Part shown: positions 40,826 to 53,100 of the stretch, piece by piece
How positions within the stretch are numbered: the stretch's first letter is position 1
Layout: every line of letters begins with the position of its first letter
Assembly (NCBI RefSeq): GCF_000801105.2
Contig: NW_026615338.1
Location: forward strand, 1 to 64,000
DNA: 64,000 nt
DNA from: Raphanus sativus
Taxonomy: Eukaryota; Streptophyta; Magnoliopsida; Brassicales; Brassicaceae
Direction: 5' to 3'
Program-made: the position numbers and the translations under genes
The notes under the pieces: generated by a model
Told to the model about the DNA's origin: nothing
What the model saw: only the letters and a program-made list of their open reading frames with translations
Database searches by the model: none

Positions 40826-43800
40826 ATGGGAGAAGCATCCGAGTTGGCTACTATGATGCAAGCCTTCAATGCAATGAGGGAAGAGTTGAAGGAGATGCGC
40901 CAAGACCTTGGAGATAGGCTAACCAGAGTTGAGCAGAGACCCACGGCTCAAGCTACTCAAACTGCTGAGAGGTTTCCAAACCGAAACCAGCAGTACCAAG
41001 CTCCAAACAACAGGCGTACTGGAGTGCACTTCAATGATGATCCAGAGACTAGTACTCGGAATCAGCAGAATGAAGAAGATACTGGACAACAACATGGTCC
41101 TTATCCGAGAGCAAGAGTTCAACAAGATGACTATGGAGAAGAGGCAGAGGAGGAAGAGGATTACTTACCTCCACGTAGAGCTCCACGGAGACCCATCCGC
41201 AACCAAGGCTATGAGGAAGATGACTATGCAACTCCGCAGAGAGGACATCGCCAACAACACCACAACCAAGGACCGGATCTTTTAAAGATGACACCACCAC
41301 AGTATGCTGGAAAGGTTGATCCTGAAGCTTACCTTGATTGGGAAAAGAGGATGGATCACATCTTCTCTTACTACAACCATCCTGGTCCCAAGAGAGTTGC
41401 TTTGGCAGTAGCTCAGCTCACGGACAATGCCTTATCCTGGTGGGATAGGTTGTGCTCTGACCGTAGGAGAGGGCACTTGAGGCAACTAGACGCCTGGTTA
41501 GACATGAAAGATGCTATGAGGCTGAGGTTTGTGCCACAACATTATCACCGAGACTTGCACAAGAAGTTCAGAACACTTAAGCAAGGAAGCAAGTCAGTTG
41601 AGGAGTACTATGAGGAGTTTGAGAAGTTAAGAAACCGCCTTGATCTCAATGAGGATGAAGAGACGATCATGGCTCAGTTCATAGATGGGTTGCAAGATAG
41701 AGTGAGTGGCAAGGTTGAGAGACAAGCTTATGGAGATCTCAAAGACCTATTCCACATAGCCGTGCAAGCTGAGCAACATATCAAGAAGAAGGGCACCAAG
41801 GGTAGATCCCAATCCAACTGGAACTCCAACAACAACAGCAACTACAACAAACCAGTAGACAAGGGCAAAGGGGTTGAGGGAGACACTCGCTCAAAGTCTC
41901 AAGCGACTGATAACAACAAAGACACCAGGGCAGAGCCATCTAAGACTACCACTCCTCAACGTGCTAGAGATATCACTTGTTTCAAGTGTAGGGGCCGAGG
42001 ACATATGGCTAGAGAGTGTCCGAACCAGAGAGTGATGATGCTCACTGAAGATGGGTATGAATCACATGATGAGGATGCACCTGAGTTGCAAGCCGACTAT
42101 GGAGAGATGCAATATCCAGACGTGGGAGAGAGCTTGATGATCAGGCGTGTGCTTAGTGTCATGTTGGAACCAGCTGAGACTATCCAAAGAGAAAACATCT
42201 TCCATAGCAGATGCACTATTAAAGGCAAGGTATGTAACCTCATCATTGATGGTGGGTCTTGTACTAATGCCGCGAGTGCTTACATGGTTGATAAGCTTGG
42301 CTTAGTCAAGGTCCAGCATCCGCATCCATATAGGTTAAGATGGTTAGATGATAAGGTTGAGCTGCAGATCAAAGAGCAAGTTACTATCCCTTTTAGCATT
42401 GGTAAGTATCAAGATGAGGTAGTTTGTGATGTAGTGCCTATGCAAGCTGGGCATGTTTTGTTAGGTCGACCTTGGCAATGGGATAGAGAGACAAGACATG
42501 ATGGTAGATCAAATATGTATACATTCATGCATAACAAGCGTAAGATTAGTCTAGCTCCTCTCACTCCTGCTCAAGTTCATGAATTGCATTTGCAAATGGT
42601 TAAGGAGAAGGAAAAATCTGTTAAGTCAAATTTCCTAATCCAGCCTAGCTATATAAGAAAGGCAACTGCTACCAAACACACAATGCTACTAATGATCTTT
42701 AAGGAGCTTTTGAGTGCAGGTTCAGGTGAAGTGGAGTATCCACCAGAGGTTACTAAGCTTCTTGACAAGTTCAAAGACTTGTTTCCAGAAGAGATTCCAC
42801 ACGGCCTACCACCACTAAGGGGCATTGAACATCAAATAGATTTCATACCAGGAGCTGCTCTGCCAAACAAGCCAGCTTATAGAGTAAACCCCGAGGAGGC
42901 CAAGGAGTTGGAAAGACAAGTTCAGGACCTATTGGACAAGGGGTACGTGAGGGAGAGCCTAAGTCCTTGTGCGGTTCCTGTCTTACTAGTACCAAAGAAG
43001 GATGGGACTTGGAGGATGTGTGTAGACTGCCGTGCAATCAACAACATCACCATCAAGTATAGACACCCCATTCCCCGGCTTGATGACATGCTAGATGAGC
43101 TAAGTGGAGCCACCATCTTCTCCAAGATTGATCTTAAGAGTGGGTACCATCAGGTAAGGATGAAGGAAGGTGATGAGTGGAAGACAGCTTTTAAAACAAA
43201 GCAAGGTCTCTATGAGTGGCTGGTGATGCCATTTGGACTCACCAATGCTCCTAGTACTTTCATGAGACTCATGAATCACATCCTTAGACCCTACATCAGT
43301 AAGTTTGTTGTGGTATATTTTGATGATATTTTAATTTATAGTACAAACTTACTTGATCATGTGTCACATCTTGAGCAAGTATTAGAAACACTTCGCAAGG
43401 AAGGACTCTATGCAAACCTCAAGAAGTGCACATTCTGCACTGATAAACTTGTTTTCCTAGGTTTTGTTGTGAGTTCACAGGGATTACAGGTTGATGAAGA
43501 GAAGGTTAGAGCAATCCAAGAATGGCCAGTACCCACAAGCATCAGTCAAGTCAGAAGTTTTCATGGGCTAGCCAGTTTCTACAGGCGGTTTGTTCAGGAT
43601 TTCAGTAGCATAGCAGCACCTCTCACTGCCATTGTCAAGAAGAGTGTTGGATTCATGTGGGGGAAAGCTCAAGAAGAGGCTTTTCAGGCTCTCAAATACC
43701 GGCTAACTCATGCACCAGTGCTAGTTTTACCAGACTTCAATAAGACATTTGAAGTAGAGTGTGATGCTTCAGGAATTGGGATTGGGGCAGTACTACTACA

Positions 43801-45733
43801 AGGAGGCAAACCAGTGGCTTTCTTCAGTGAGAAACTCAGTGGAGCTGCTCTTAACTACCCTACATATGACAAGGAGTTATATGCCTTGGTGAGAGCTTTG
43901 GAGACATGGCAGCACTATCTCTTATCCAAGGAATTTGTGGTGCACACTGATCATGAGACCCTTAAACATCTAAGAGGGCAAACCAATCTCAAGAGAAGAC
44001 ATGCTAGGTGGCTGGAGTTTATAGAAACCTTTCCATACATCATCAAGTATAAGAAGGGTAAAGAGAACATTGTAGCTGATGCACTCTCCAGGAGACATGC
44101 CTTGATCGCCACAATGGAAGCTAAGGTGCTAGGATTTGAGTTCATCAAGGAACTATATGGGGAGGATCCGGATCTTGCTGACACCTACACCAGCTGCACT
44201 AAAGGACCTCACGGGAAGTTCTACTTGCATGAGGGGTTCTTGTTCAAGAGCAAGAGATTATGTATTCCTCAGTGTTCTTTGAGAGACCTGATCACTAGAG
44301 AAGCTCATGGAGGAGGTCTCATGGGACATTTTGGAATAGACAAGACACTTGCTGTAGTCAGAGAGCATTTCTATTGGCCGCACCTAAAGAAGACAGTAGA
44401 AGCTCATTGTGCAAGATGTGTGGTATGCAAGAAAGCTAAGTCAAGAGTACAACCCCATGGTCTTTACATGCCACTGCCCATTCCCACAGCCCCTTGGGTG
44501 GACATATCCATGGATTTTGTACTAGGACTACCCATGATTCAACACAAAGACTCAATCTTTGTTGTGGTGGATAGGTTTTCCAAGATGGCACACTTCATAC
44601 CTTGTGCCAAAGTGAATGATGCATCCAGGACAGCTGACTTGTTCTTCAGGGAAGTGGTTCGCTTACATGGGATTCCAAGAACCATTGTATCAGATAGAGA
44701 CACCAAGTTCCTCAGCCACTTCTGGAAGACACTATGGAAAAAGCTTGGGACAAAGCTACTCTACTCAACTACTTGTCATCCACAAACTGATGGGCAGACA
44801 GAAGTTGTTAACAGAACTCTCTCCACCTTGCTTAGAGCCACTATTGGAAAGAACATGAAGAATTGGGTTGATTGTATTCCCTTCATAGAGTTTGCATACA
44901 ACCGGGCTCAACACTCAGCTACAAAGATGTCACCATTTGAAGCTGCTTATGGGTTCAATCCAAAGACACCTCTCGATCTTACTCCTTTACCTCCAACTGA
45001 AGTTATTAGTCTCACGGGTGAAGCCAAGGCTGCTTATGTCAAGGAATTACACCACAAAGTCCAGGAGAATCTAGAGAAGCGAACTGACCAGTATGCTAAA
45101 CAAGCTAACAAGGGTCGCAAAGAGGTTATATTTGAACCAGGAGAGTGGGTTTGGTTACACATGAGGCAAGAGAGGTTCCCTAACCAGAGGAGTTCTAAGT
45201 TGAAGCCAAGAGGCACTGGTCCCTTTCAAGTTCTCGAGAGGATCAACAACAACGCCTACCGTCTTGACCTGCCAGGTGAGTTAAATGTATCATCCACTTT
45301 CAATGTTACTGATTTGTCTCCTTGTTTTGCAGATGAACCAGTTTTGAGGTCAAAACCTTTTGAAGAGGGAGGGAATGATGAGGACATTGAACCTGATCTT
45401 ACTGAACCAGACATTCAGGACATGATCAGCAACATTACCAAACCAGAGACTGAGCAAGAAGTGCCCATACCAACCGTGTTTAAGGGAGCTATCACTAGAC
45501 AAAGAGCTAAGATACTTCAACATAAATTTAATGAGAGCATGATACTTGCTTCTGATCTTGGACAGGTTAAACAAGCTGAGGAAGATATCAAAGATGTGAT
45601 CAAGAGAGATGCTGTGAAGATAGAGGAACCAAATGGGAGTTCTCAAGCATCAAGAGAAGATCTTTGGCCACTCATACCTGATCAGAGTCACAACCATTTG
45701 ATGATCATTACCATAGAAGAACCCAATGCTTAA
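40826..45733 (+). CDS. G3 Gag-Pol polyprotein, intact
   Basis: About 1635 residues from the ATG giving [15 protein letters not shown] Gln/Arg-rich N-terminus is followed by Gag core about 150-320, CCHC knuckle [14 protein letters not shown] near 384, PR IIDGGSC near 473 (DGG rather than DSG, as also in G1 and G2), RT with [10 protein letters not shown] and YFDDILIYS near 829, RNase [12 protein letters not shown] and DALSRR, IN HHCC (HGGGLMGHF to CARCVVC), then IN DISMDF near 1225, SDRDTKF near 1290 and the Glu of HPQTDGQTE near 1326. The C-terminal domain ([18 protein letters not shown]) leads through the purine tract (PFEEGGND) into a tail encoded by the 3' LTR with [12 protein letters not shown]. 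No chromodomain seen. No defect seen. Confidence 0.94.
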   Translation: MGEASELATMMQAFNAMREELKEMRQDLGDRLTRVEQRPTAQATQTAERFPNRNQQYQAPNNRRTGVHFNDDPETSTRNQQNEEDTGQQHGPYPRARVQQDDYGEEAEEEEDYLPPRRAPRRPIRNQGYEEDDYATPQRGHRQQHHNQGPDLLKMTPPQYAGKVDPEAYLDWEKRMDHIFSYYNHPGPKRVALAVAQLTDNALSWWDRLCSDRRRGHLRQLDAWLDMKDAMRLRFVPQHYHRDLHKKFRTLKQGSKSVEEYYEEFEKLRNRLDLNEDEETIMAQFIDGLQDRVSGKVERQAYGDLKDLFHIAVQAEQHIKKKGTKGRSQSNWNSNNNSNYNKPVDKGKGVEGDTRSKSQATDNNKDTRAEPSKTTTPQRARDITCFKCRGRGHMARECPNQRVMMLTEDGYESHDEDAPELQADYGEMQYPDVGESLMIRRVLSVMLEPAETIQRENIFHSRCTIKGKVCNLIIDGGSCTNAASAYMVDKLGLVKVQHPHPYRLRWLDDKVELQIKEQVTIPFSIGKYQDEVVCDVVPMQAGHVLLGRPWQWDRETRHDGRSNMYTFMHNKRKISLAPLTPAQVHELHLQMVKEKEKSVKSNFLIQPSYIRKATATKHTMLLMIFKELLSAGSGEVEYPPEVTKLLDKFKDLFPEEIPHGLPPLRGIEHQIDFIPGAALPNKPAYRVNPEEAKELERQVQDLLDKGYVRESLSPCAVPVLLVPKKDGTWRMCVDCRAINNITIKYRHPIPRLDDMLDELSGATIFSKIDLKSGYHQVRMKEGDEWKTAFKTKQGLYEWLVMPFGLTNAPSTFMRLMNHILRPYISKFVVVYFDDILIYSTNLLDHVSHLEQVLETLRKEGLYANLKKCTFCTDKLVFLGFVVSSQGLQVDEEKVRAIQEWPVPTSISQVRSFHGLASFYRRFVQDFSSIAAPLTAIVKKSVGFMWGKAQEEAFQALKYRLTHAPVLVLPDFNKTFEVECDASGIGIGAVLLQGGKPVAFFSEKLSGAALNYPTYDKELYALVRALETWQHYLLSKEFVVHTDHETLKHLRGQTNLKRRHARWLEFIETFPYIIKYKKGKENIVADALSRRHALIATMEAKVLGFEFIKELYGEDPDLADTYTSCTKGPHGKFYLHEGFLFKSKRLCIPQCSLRDLITREAHGGGLMGHFGIDKTLAVVREHFYWPHLKKTVEAHCARCVVCKKAKSRVQPHGLYMPLPIPTAPWVDISMDFVLGLPMIQHKDSIFVVVDRFSKMAHFIPCAKVNDASRTADLFFREVVRLHGIPRTIVSDRDTKFLSHFWKTLWKKLGTKLLYSTTCHPQTDGQTEVVNRTLSTLLRATIGKNMKNWVDCIPFIEFAYNRAQHSATKMSPFEAAYGFNPKTPLDLTPLPPTEVISLTGEAKAAYVKELHHKVQENLEKRTDQYAKQANKGRKEVIFEPGEWVWLHMRQERFPNQRSSKLKPRGTGPFQVLERINNNAYRLDLPGELNVSSTFNVTDLSPCFADEPVLRSKPFEEGGNDEDIEPDLTEPDIQDMISNITKPETEQEVPIPTVFKGAITRQRAKILQHKFNESMILASDLGQVKQAEEDIKDVIKRDAVKIEEPNGSSQASREDLWPLIPDQSHNHLMIITIEEPNA
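45363..45375 (+). other. G3 polypurine tract
   Basis: AAGAGGGAGGGAA abuts the LTR start TGATGAGG and lies inside the open reading frame. Confidence 0.7.
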
Positions 45734-46304
45734 GAAGGTTCTTGGACATGGTTAGCTACGAGGCAAGCTCCTTGTGTGTGCTCTTTTCCTTACTCTTGGT
45801 TTTGTCCCACGAGGTTTTCCAGGAGGAGGTTTTTAACGAGGCCACAACTAGCTTACAAATCACCTTGAAGCATCTCGGTCCAAGACTAAGAAGAAACCAT
45901 TTCTTCTTTGTTTCCTTATTTGAACCTTATGTTATTTTAAGTTCATTTCATTTGCATAGACAAGGGATATGTCCTTAGTCTTTATATTGTTTTGCGAGAC
46001 TCATGGGAGAAACACTTTTGATATTTTTTTAATAAACTTTCTTTGAAAGAAAACCTAGAGCTCTCTCAAACAGAACTCGCCGCCTCCTTGCCTTGTGAGA
46101 CCAGCACCTCCACGGTTTGAAGGTTCCTTAGTGTTGTATCACGAGCTCTCCATCCCTCGTGTGGTGCACATCAATCCATCTTGTTCCTCACCCACGGCTT
46201 CTCTTGTTTGATTAGATCAAAACAATAGAACCACCTCTTGGTCTAGATCGGCTCCATCTCTCTTGCTTGGATCATACAGCCTTTGTCAGCTTAGGCTTGT
46301 ATCA
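45376..46304 (+). repeat. G3 3' LTR
   Basis: 929 bp, same as 39493-40421 by eye. Its first 358 bp encode the Pol tail. Hairpin copy at 45789-45829. Right TSD aaaga at 46305-46309. Confidence 0.95.
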
Positions 46305-47772
46305 AAAGAATGGAACCTACTTTGAGAGTGAGCTCCCCAAAGGCAAGAAGGCAGTGACCAGCATGCTTCTGTTCACAATCAAGTATCTAGCTAATGGGAA
46401 ACCTGAGAGTAAGAAGACCAGGCTAGTAGCAAGAGGCTACACCCAAGTGTATGGAGAGGATTATCTAGAAATGTTTGCTCCAGTAGCAAAGTTACACACC
46501 ATAAGGGTTGTGCTCTCTCTTGCCGTGAATTTGGAATGGGATCTTTGGCAAATGGATGTCAAGAATGCATTCTTACAAGGAGAGCTAGAAGATGAAGTAT
46601 ACATGCGCCCACCACCTGGAATGGAAAGCATGGTCAAGCCTGGCAATGTTTTGAGACTGAGGAAAGCAATATATGGTCTGAAGCAATCCCCAAGAGCCTG
46701 GTATCACAAGCTGAGCTCAACACTGAATGGAAGGGGCTTTGTCAAATCTGAGGCTGATCACACCTTGTTCACCCTGACCAACAAGCAAGGGATCATTGTT
46801 ATACTCATCTATGTTGATGATATAATCATCACAGGCAGTAACAAAGAAGGGATCAGCTCAACCAAAGCATTTCTTAAAGCAACATTCGACATCAAGGACT
46901 TGGGAGAGCTCAAGTACTTCCTAGGGATTGAGATTTGCAGATCTAAGGAAGGGCTGTTCCTATCACAAAGAAAATACACCTTGGATTTGTTAAAAGAAGC
47001 TGGTGATCTTGACAGTAGAGCTGCTAAAACACCACTAGAAGAAGGATACAAGGTGATGCGTGAGGGGGAGATAGAAGATAAGCCATATGGAGATGTAAGG
47101 CACTATAGGAAAATGGTGGGAAAGCTCATCTATCTAACCATTACAAGACCGGATGTATGCTTTGCTGTGAACCAAGTCAGTCAGCACATGCAAGCGCCAA
47201 AGATGCACCATTGGAACATGGTGGAAAGGATTCTGAGATACCTAAGAGAGGCACCAGGACAAGGAGTATGGCTAGGGTGCAACAAGAGCACTGAGATAGT
47301 GGGGTATTGTGATGCAGATTGGGCTGGAGACAGAGTGGACAGGAGGTCTACTACTGGATATTGTACCTTCATAGGAGGCAACTTAGTCACTTGGAAGAGC
47401 AAGAAGCAGAAGATAGTCTCATGCTCTAGTGCAGAAGCTGAGTATAGAGCAATGAGGAAACTCACCAGTGAGCTAATCTGGATGAAGAATCTGCTAAGGG
47501 ATTTGGGAATTGAAAGCAAAGATCCCATCACAATGCATTGTGATAACCAGGCAGCCATCCATATAGCCTCCAACAATGTGTTCCATGAAAGAACCAAACA
47601 CATTGAAGTTGATTGCCATAAAGTCAGACAAGCAGTGGAGCAACGCATCATACTGCCATGTTACACCAGAAGTGAAGAGCAACTGGCAGACATCTTCACC
47701 AAAGCAGCAAGCCGAAAGGTCTGTGAGTTCATCCATTCAAAGCTTGGACTCATAGACATATCATCTCACTGA
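46305..47772 (+). pseudogene. A RT-RNase H segment
   Basis: Continues A after G3: FESELPKGKKAVTS, TRLVARGYTQ, MDVKNAFLQG, YGLKQSPRAW, YVDDIIITG (near 46812), RNase H YCDADWAGD (near 47310), SSAEAEY, HCDNQAAIH and EQLADIFTKAA, with a stop at 47772. No internal stop. The frame upstream of 46305 is G3 LTR. Confidence 0.9.
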
Positions 47773-47804
47773 TTCTCCCCTTCATGAAGTGTTCTACTCT
47801 TTTC

Positions 47805-47847
47805 CCTTGGCGTGGTTTTTGTCCCATGTGGTTTTACCTAGCCAAGG
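47805..47847 (+). other. Conserved covarying hairpin (A copy)
   Basis: Arms 47805-47815 and 47837-47847 pair at 9 of 11 positions around a loop with GTCCCATGTGG; GGTTTTAATGAGGGA follows. Confidence 0.7.
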
Positions 47848-47900
47848 TTTTAATGAGGGAATGCTTCATGACTTCCAAGCTTGACTTGTTTCACATGGTC

Positions 47901-47915
47901 AAGCTTGAGGGGGAG
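47901..47915 (+). other. A polypurine tract
   Basis: AAGCTTGAGGGGGAG abuts the 3' LTR. Confidence 0.88.
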
Positions 47916-48430
47916 TGTTGAGATGAAGCATAGTGACATAAGAGTAATCAGAGGAGAAGAAGAGATTCAAATGATACAAGGAAATGGTGTTACCTTGAAA
48001 CACAAGTATGGCCGTACAACTTGGGAGACAAGGCAACACTACAACTTGTAAACAAGCCTTGAACAGCAAGGAGATCCTTCCTAAGTCGCCTCTGATGTGT
48101 TTGAAAGAAGAGAGAGACGTTGGAGTGTGAAGACAAGAAGGAGGATGTCGGCAAGAGTTTAATATTGTATTACTCTTGCCTTGGAGCCGTTCATGAGAGG
48201 TCGCTATCCAAGACCAGGCGACCAGACCACTTGCTCATTTGTTTATGCTTTTCTCCTTTGTTCTCTTATGCTGCTTATGTCGATATAACTACATTGTATG
48301 TGAACCATTTCAAGTTAAGTGAATGAAACATGAAACCACTTCACTAAACTCTCTCTCTCGGATTCTCTCAATCTCACTCTCTTAGTTACTAATTCTCATC
48401 ACTCTTCACACTTAATCTTTAATTCTCACA
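47916..48430 (+). repeat. A 3' LTR
   Basis: 515 bp; differs from 2118-2630 only by one CT unit near 48351. Right TSD gagag at 48431-48435. Confidence 0.95.
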
Positions 48431-48491
48431 GAGAGGAGAATGAGTGAGCTTCTCTTTAAGGCATTGAAAGGCGGTTTCTTATGCTTCTCCC
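48431..48491 (-). pseudogene. G1 RT/RNase H connection fragment with stop codon
   Basis: A 60-bp sliver of G1 between A and H. In the minus frame it reads AFQCLKEKLTHSP, the start of the segment before RNase H. A TAA at 48479-48481 replaces the codon that is Gln or Glu in relatives (as in EAQEEAF), consistent with a C-to-T change. It shows that G1 was already decaying or was hit later. Confidence 0.8.
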
Positions 48492-50008
48492 TGATGTCTT
48501 GCATATTTCCATTGTTTTATCTTCATATTTGCATGCATTTTGATCATCTAGAATAGGATTTAGGCTTGTTAGGTTGCATTTTGCATACATAAGTCTTTAT
48601 CAGGTGTTGGAGTACCACATGGAGCATTTGGGATGCATTAGAGACTCAAAAGAAGCAAAAGGAGTGATTTAGAGACGTTCAGGGCCGCAGCGACTACCTT
48701 GCAGCGGGTCTAAGCAGTCGCTCCGACCTCATCACCTGGAGCGACCACGCCCCAGCGGCTCCCACCACCCGCTGCGTCTTGCCAGCCTGGAGCGGCTTCA
48801 TCCCAGCGACCCGTGCTGCTCGCTCGTCTTCTTTGGAGCGACCATGCGGAGCGAGTAGAGCCGGTCGCTGCGGATCATCAGCTGGAGCGCCTTCGGAGCA
48901 GCGAGGAGTGCTGCTCGCTCGTCCCATTTGCAGCGACCGATCGGAGCGGCTGTCTCCACCCGCTGCGCTTTTTCCCTGGAGCGATCCCGAGCCAGCGAGA
49001 GGACCAGCTCGCTCGTCTCATTTGCAGCGGCCGCGTGGAGCGACCCCTCCTGGTCGCTCCGAGCCCGTTTCATCTCGAACTTAAACATTTCTCAGGGGCA
49101 TTTTAGTCATTTGTATGCACGTTTTTCTGTTCTAAAACCTAAGTTTAAGTATTGTGTAAGCCATCAGAGGCTAATCTATCTTTTGTTACTTGGTAAACAT
49201 CAAAAACTATTGGAGATTTCATCTTTTGAATCATTGATTCTCTTGTTCTTATTTTATTTCTTGTTGATTTCTGTTATTTCATCTCTGTTTATGATCAATC
49301 TGAAACTCAATATGAGTTTAAGAATGATTATGAACTTTAGTGAGTAATCCACCATTGAATTCATGGGTTAGGAAGATTTAGGGTGATTAAGTTAGTTCTA
49401 GGATGTTTTAGTATAATCAAACCTTATTCCTTGCCTAGGAGAGTATTCATAATGCATCTGATGAGTTGGCCTCTCAAAAGTTGATCTTTAGACATCTCCC
49501 ACCCACAAGGTGTTCGATGATATGTCTGAGTCAACTCTCCTAAGCTCTTAACACACTTTACCAAAGACATTTGTTGTTAAGGGTGTTAAGATAGCCAATA
49601 GACTTGTTTGTTAATGATTGCTTTTATATTATTCAGCCAAAGACATTTGATGTCTGAAATATGTTAGCAAATGAGCATTCATCTAGACATAGAGTTTGTT
49701 TAAGATTGTGTCTAAGCTTAAGGTTGATTAGTTTGATTGATTGTTGCCATCCTTAGTTCGAAACTTGATCACCCAAGGTCTAAATTCCTATACCCATGAG
49801 TTCTCCTTTCTCATAAAAGAAAGTTCTTTGATTTACTGTTGTTATTGTTTAGTTACTGCATCTTAGGTTCTAGAAATCATCAAATCTTCGATTGCACTTA
49901 GATTAAGGAAGTACTTGTATTCTTGGTGCTTTGAATCCCTTGGAATTGGTTCGACATTTCACTCATATTACAACATTTGTTTTAGGAAATTTGAAACTCC
50001 TAGCATCA
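48492..50008 (+). repeat. H 5' LTR
   Basis: 1517 bp, TGATGTCTTG to CCTAGCATCA. It contains a GC-rich block of about eight 48-bp repeats at 48686-49067. The rest is AT-rich. Confidence 0.95.
48686..49067. repeat. GC-rich ~48-bp degenerate tandem repeat (about 8 units) in H LTR
   Basis: Units of 44-52 bp start GGAGCGACC or GCAGCGACC and hold an internal inverted repeat (AGCGA...TCGCT). Both strands are open in several frames because of the base composition, but no frame looks like a protein. Second copy at 57370-57751. Confidence 0.8.
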
Positions 50009-50011
50009 AAT

Positions 50012-50024
50012 TGGCGCCGTTGCC
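50012..50024 (+). other. H primer-binding site (tRNA-Asp type)
   Basis: TGGCGCCGTTGCC, 3 nt after the LTR; the usual primer site of Tat/Athila elements. Confidence 0.85.
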
Positions 50025-50136
50025 AAATTCCGAGTTGATTTAAACATTGAGATTTAGTCACTTACTTGAGACTAAGTCATTTTTCTTTTTCTGTTTACTG
50101 ATTCTACATTTTCATCCCTCTTTTCATTTCAGGTGT

Positions 50137-53100
50137 ATGAACTTGAGGAGCAAGGGCACATCAGACCTAGTTCCACTTGTACCTGACATCAGAGCACTTG
50201 AGAGAGGTATATCCAGACAGAGAAGAGCTCAGCAGGACATCGATATGGATCCACCTGCAAACGGTCAAGGGGTTAACCCTCAGCACCCTCCGCGACCTGC
50301 TCGACCGATTGGTACCTATGACCGTCCCAACATCAATGGTCATAGGCTTGGCATTAGAGCCCCAGCTGTGGAGGCTAACAACTTTGAGGTCAAACCAGGA
50401 CTCCTCAACGTGATCGAGAACAACAAGTATCATGGCTTGGCTGTAGAAGACCCATTTGATCACTTGGACAAGTTTGACAGCTACTGTGGTTTGTCAAAGA
50501 CCAATGGTGTGTCCGAGGATGCCTTCAAACTCAAGCTATTCCCTTTCTCTCTGGGAGATAAGGCACGTCAGTGGGAGAAGTCTCTACCTAGCGACTCCAT
50601 CACCACCTGGGATGACTGCAAGAGAGCATTCTTGGAGAAGTTCTTCTCTACTTCAAGAACTGCTAAGCTAAGAAACGAGATATCCAGTTTCCAGCAGAAG
50701 AACTTGGAAGGCTTCAGTGAAGCTTGGGAGAGATTCAAGGGCTACCAAGCTCAGTGTCCACACCATGGTTTCTCCAAAGAGAGCTTGCTGAGCACTTTCT
50801 ACAGGGGTGCACTTCCTAAGTACAGATCCAGATTGGATACTGCAAGTAATGGGTTCTTCTTGGGGAGAACTGAAGCAGATGCAGAGGAGCTGGTTGACAA
50901 CATGGTGAAGAGTGACGCAGTCTACAGTGGAGACCATGACAGAGGAGATAGAACTGATGATAAGCAGACGAGGAAAGAGTTAAAGGCTTTGCAGGATAAG
51001 ATCGACATTCTGATTGCTGATAAGGCTACACAAGAGCAGCTGAACTTCGTTGGTAACCCAGCACAAGAAGCACCTCCTGGTGCTAATGAAGTTGATGGTT
51101 TGGAGGGTCAAGAGGAACTGTGTTTCATCAACAACAATGGCAGTTGGTACAAGAAGGAGCCCAATTTTCAGTACAACAACTACCAACAACGATCTTACCC
51201 AAACAACCAGCAGAATGGTTACCAACCTAGGAGCAACCAGCAAGGCAACTCTCAGCCTCAGCAGAATCCTCCTCCTGGTTTTCCCAACAAAGGAAACCCA
51301 TCTTCTCAGCAGCAAGCTCATCCTTTTAGTTCTGCTCCTCCAGCCAGCAGCACAGATATTCTACTGAAACAAATCTTGGAGTCTCAAACTAGAAGTGAAA
51401 AGCATGTTGGCTATGAGCTCAAGAATCTCCACAACAAGATTGATGGTAGCTACAATGAGCTCAACAACAAGTTCAAGGCCTTGGAGAACCAATTTGCTTC
51501 TTTGACTACTCACCAAAACCGCCAGCAAGGTTCTCTACCTGGAAAACCTGAGCAAAACCCCAAAGAAACAATGAAGGCTGTTACTCTTAGGAGTGGAAAG
51601 CAGTTGCCTCCTCCAACTCTCACCAAGGATGCTGAGAAACAAGGAGGGGGGGTAGCCATCAACATTGATGATGAGGTTGTGATTGTGGATGAGAAGATCA
51701 ATGATGAGATCTTAGAGAAGATTGTGGAAGCCAAAGGCAAAGGAAAGGTGGGAGAAGAGAAGCAACCAGTGAAAGATGGTCAAGCTGCTGCTCCAGCAAC
51801 TGAGAACCCTTTTGTTCCCCCTCCTTATGAGCCCAAACTTCCATTCCCTGGAAGGTTTAAAAAACAGCTGTTGGAGAAGTACAAAGCCTTGTTTGAAAAG
51901 CAGATGAGTGAAGTTCAGATTACAATGCCCATCATTGATGCTTTCATGCTGGTTCCTCAATACAGCAAGTTCCTCAAAGATGCTGTAGCTGCAAAGAAGA
52001 AGGAGATGCAAGGTATGATGATCCTCACTCATGAGTGTAATGCCATCATTCAGAGACTTGATGTTCCAAAGAAACTAGAAGACCCAGGATGCTTCACACT
52101 GCCTTGTGCTCTTGGACCTATGGTTTTTGAGAGATGTCTCTGCGATTTGGGAGCTAGTGTCAGCTTGATGCCTTTGTCAGTTGCAAAGAAGCTTGGTTTC
52201 ACTCAGTACAAGAAGTGTAGACTCTCATTGGTGTTGGCTGATCGTTCAGTGAAGTACCCTGTTGGCATCTTGGAAGACCTTCCTCTTATGGTCGGAAACT
52301 GTGAAATCCCTACAGATTTCGTGGTACTTGAGATGGGTGAAGAAGCTCAAGACCCCTTAATCCTTGGGAGACCTTTCTTAGCTACAGCTGGAGCTATTGT
52401 GAATGTGAAAGAAGGCAAGATTGATCTCCACTTGGGTAAAAGGCATATTCTCCACTTTGACATCAAGGAGGTTATGAAGAAACCAACTGTACAAGGGCAA
52501 ATCTTCTACATTGAAGAGATGGATGCTCTGGCTGATGAACTCCTTGAAGAGCTGTCTCTAGAAGATCCTCTACAGCTGGCTTTGACAGTGGAGAAAGAGG
52601 CTGAAGTGATTGAGAACCTGGAGAGTACTGCCTATGGGATGATGCTGGATTCACACAAGGGGTTTGAGAGTAAGGATCAGTATGAAGAGCTGCCACAAGT
52701 GGTCCATCAAGTAGCTTCAGTGACTCAACAAGAGAACACCCAGCATGATGACTGGAGCGAGCTTAAGGCACCCAAGGTGGAGCTCAAACCACTTCCCCAT
52801 GGTGTAAGGTATGCATTCCTTGGCCCTAATGAGACCTATCCTGTCATTGTGAGTAGTGAACTTACTGAACCTGAGCTTGCTGAACTTTTGAAAACACTTA
52901 AAAGATTTAGAAAAGCAATAGGTTACTCCCTTGATGATATCAAAGGGATCTCACCCACTTTGTGCATGCATAGGATACATCTTGAGGATGAATCAATGAC
53001 TTCTATCGAGCATCAAAGAAGGTTAAATCCTAACCTGAAGGATGTTGTAAAGAAGGAGATTCTTAAACTCTTAGATGCTGGTGTGATTTACCCTATTTCA

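Larger units (their letters stand above)
39493..46304 (+). mobile_element. G3: complete Ty3/gypsy CRM-like element with intact Gag-Pol
   Basis: The LTRs are 39493-40421 and 45376-46304 (929 bp each, no difference seen), with TSD aaaga (39488-39492 and 46305-46309). It has a single long reading frame whose last ~358 bp lie in the 3' LTR. Uninterrupted and apparently intact. The LTR-overlapping pol end, absence of a chromodomain and iMet primer fit CRM chromoviruses (inference). Confidence 0.95.
2118..48430 (+). mobile_element. A: Ty1/copia element containing B, C and G3
   Basis: The LTRs are 2118-2630 and 47916-48430, flanked by TSD gagag (2113-2117 and 48431-48435). Taking it out restores the G1 reading frame. 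Its own 8-9 kb is split into 2631-2646, 25565-27429, 38303-39492 and 46305-47915 by B, C and G3. Gag-pol order is Gag, protease (PR), IN, RT, RNase H, which defines Ty1/copia. The LTRs differ only in the length of a CT microsatellite as far as I can see by eye, so the insertion is recent. Confidence 0.95.

Noticed and set aside
48694..49106. Overlapping open frames on both strands of the H LTR
   Set aside because: They come from the GC-rich tandem repeat, which is poor in stop codons in all frames. No protein-like pattern. Same at 57378-57790.
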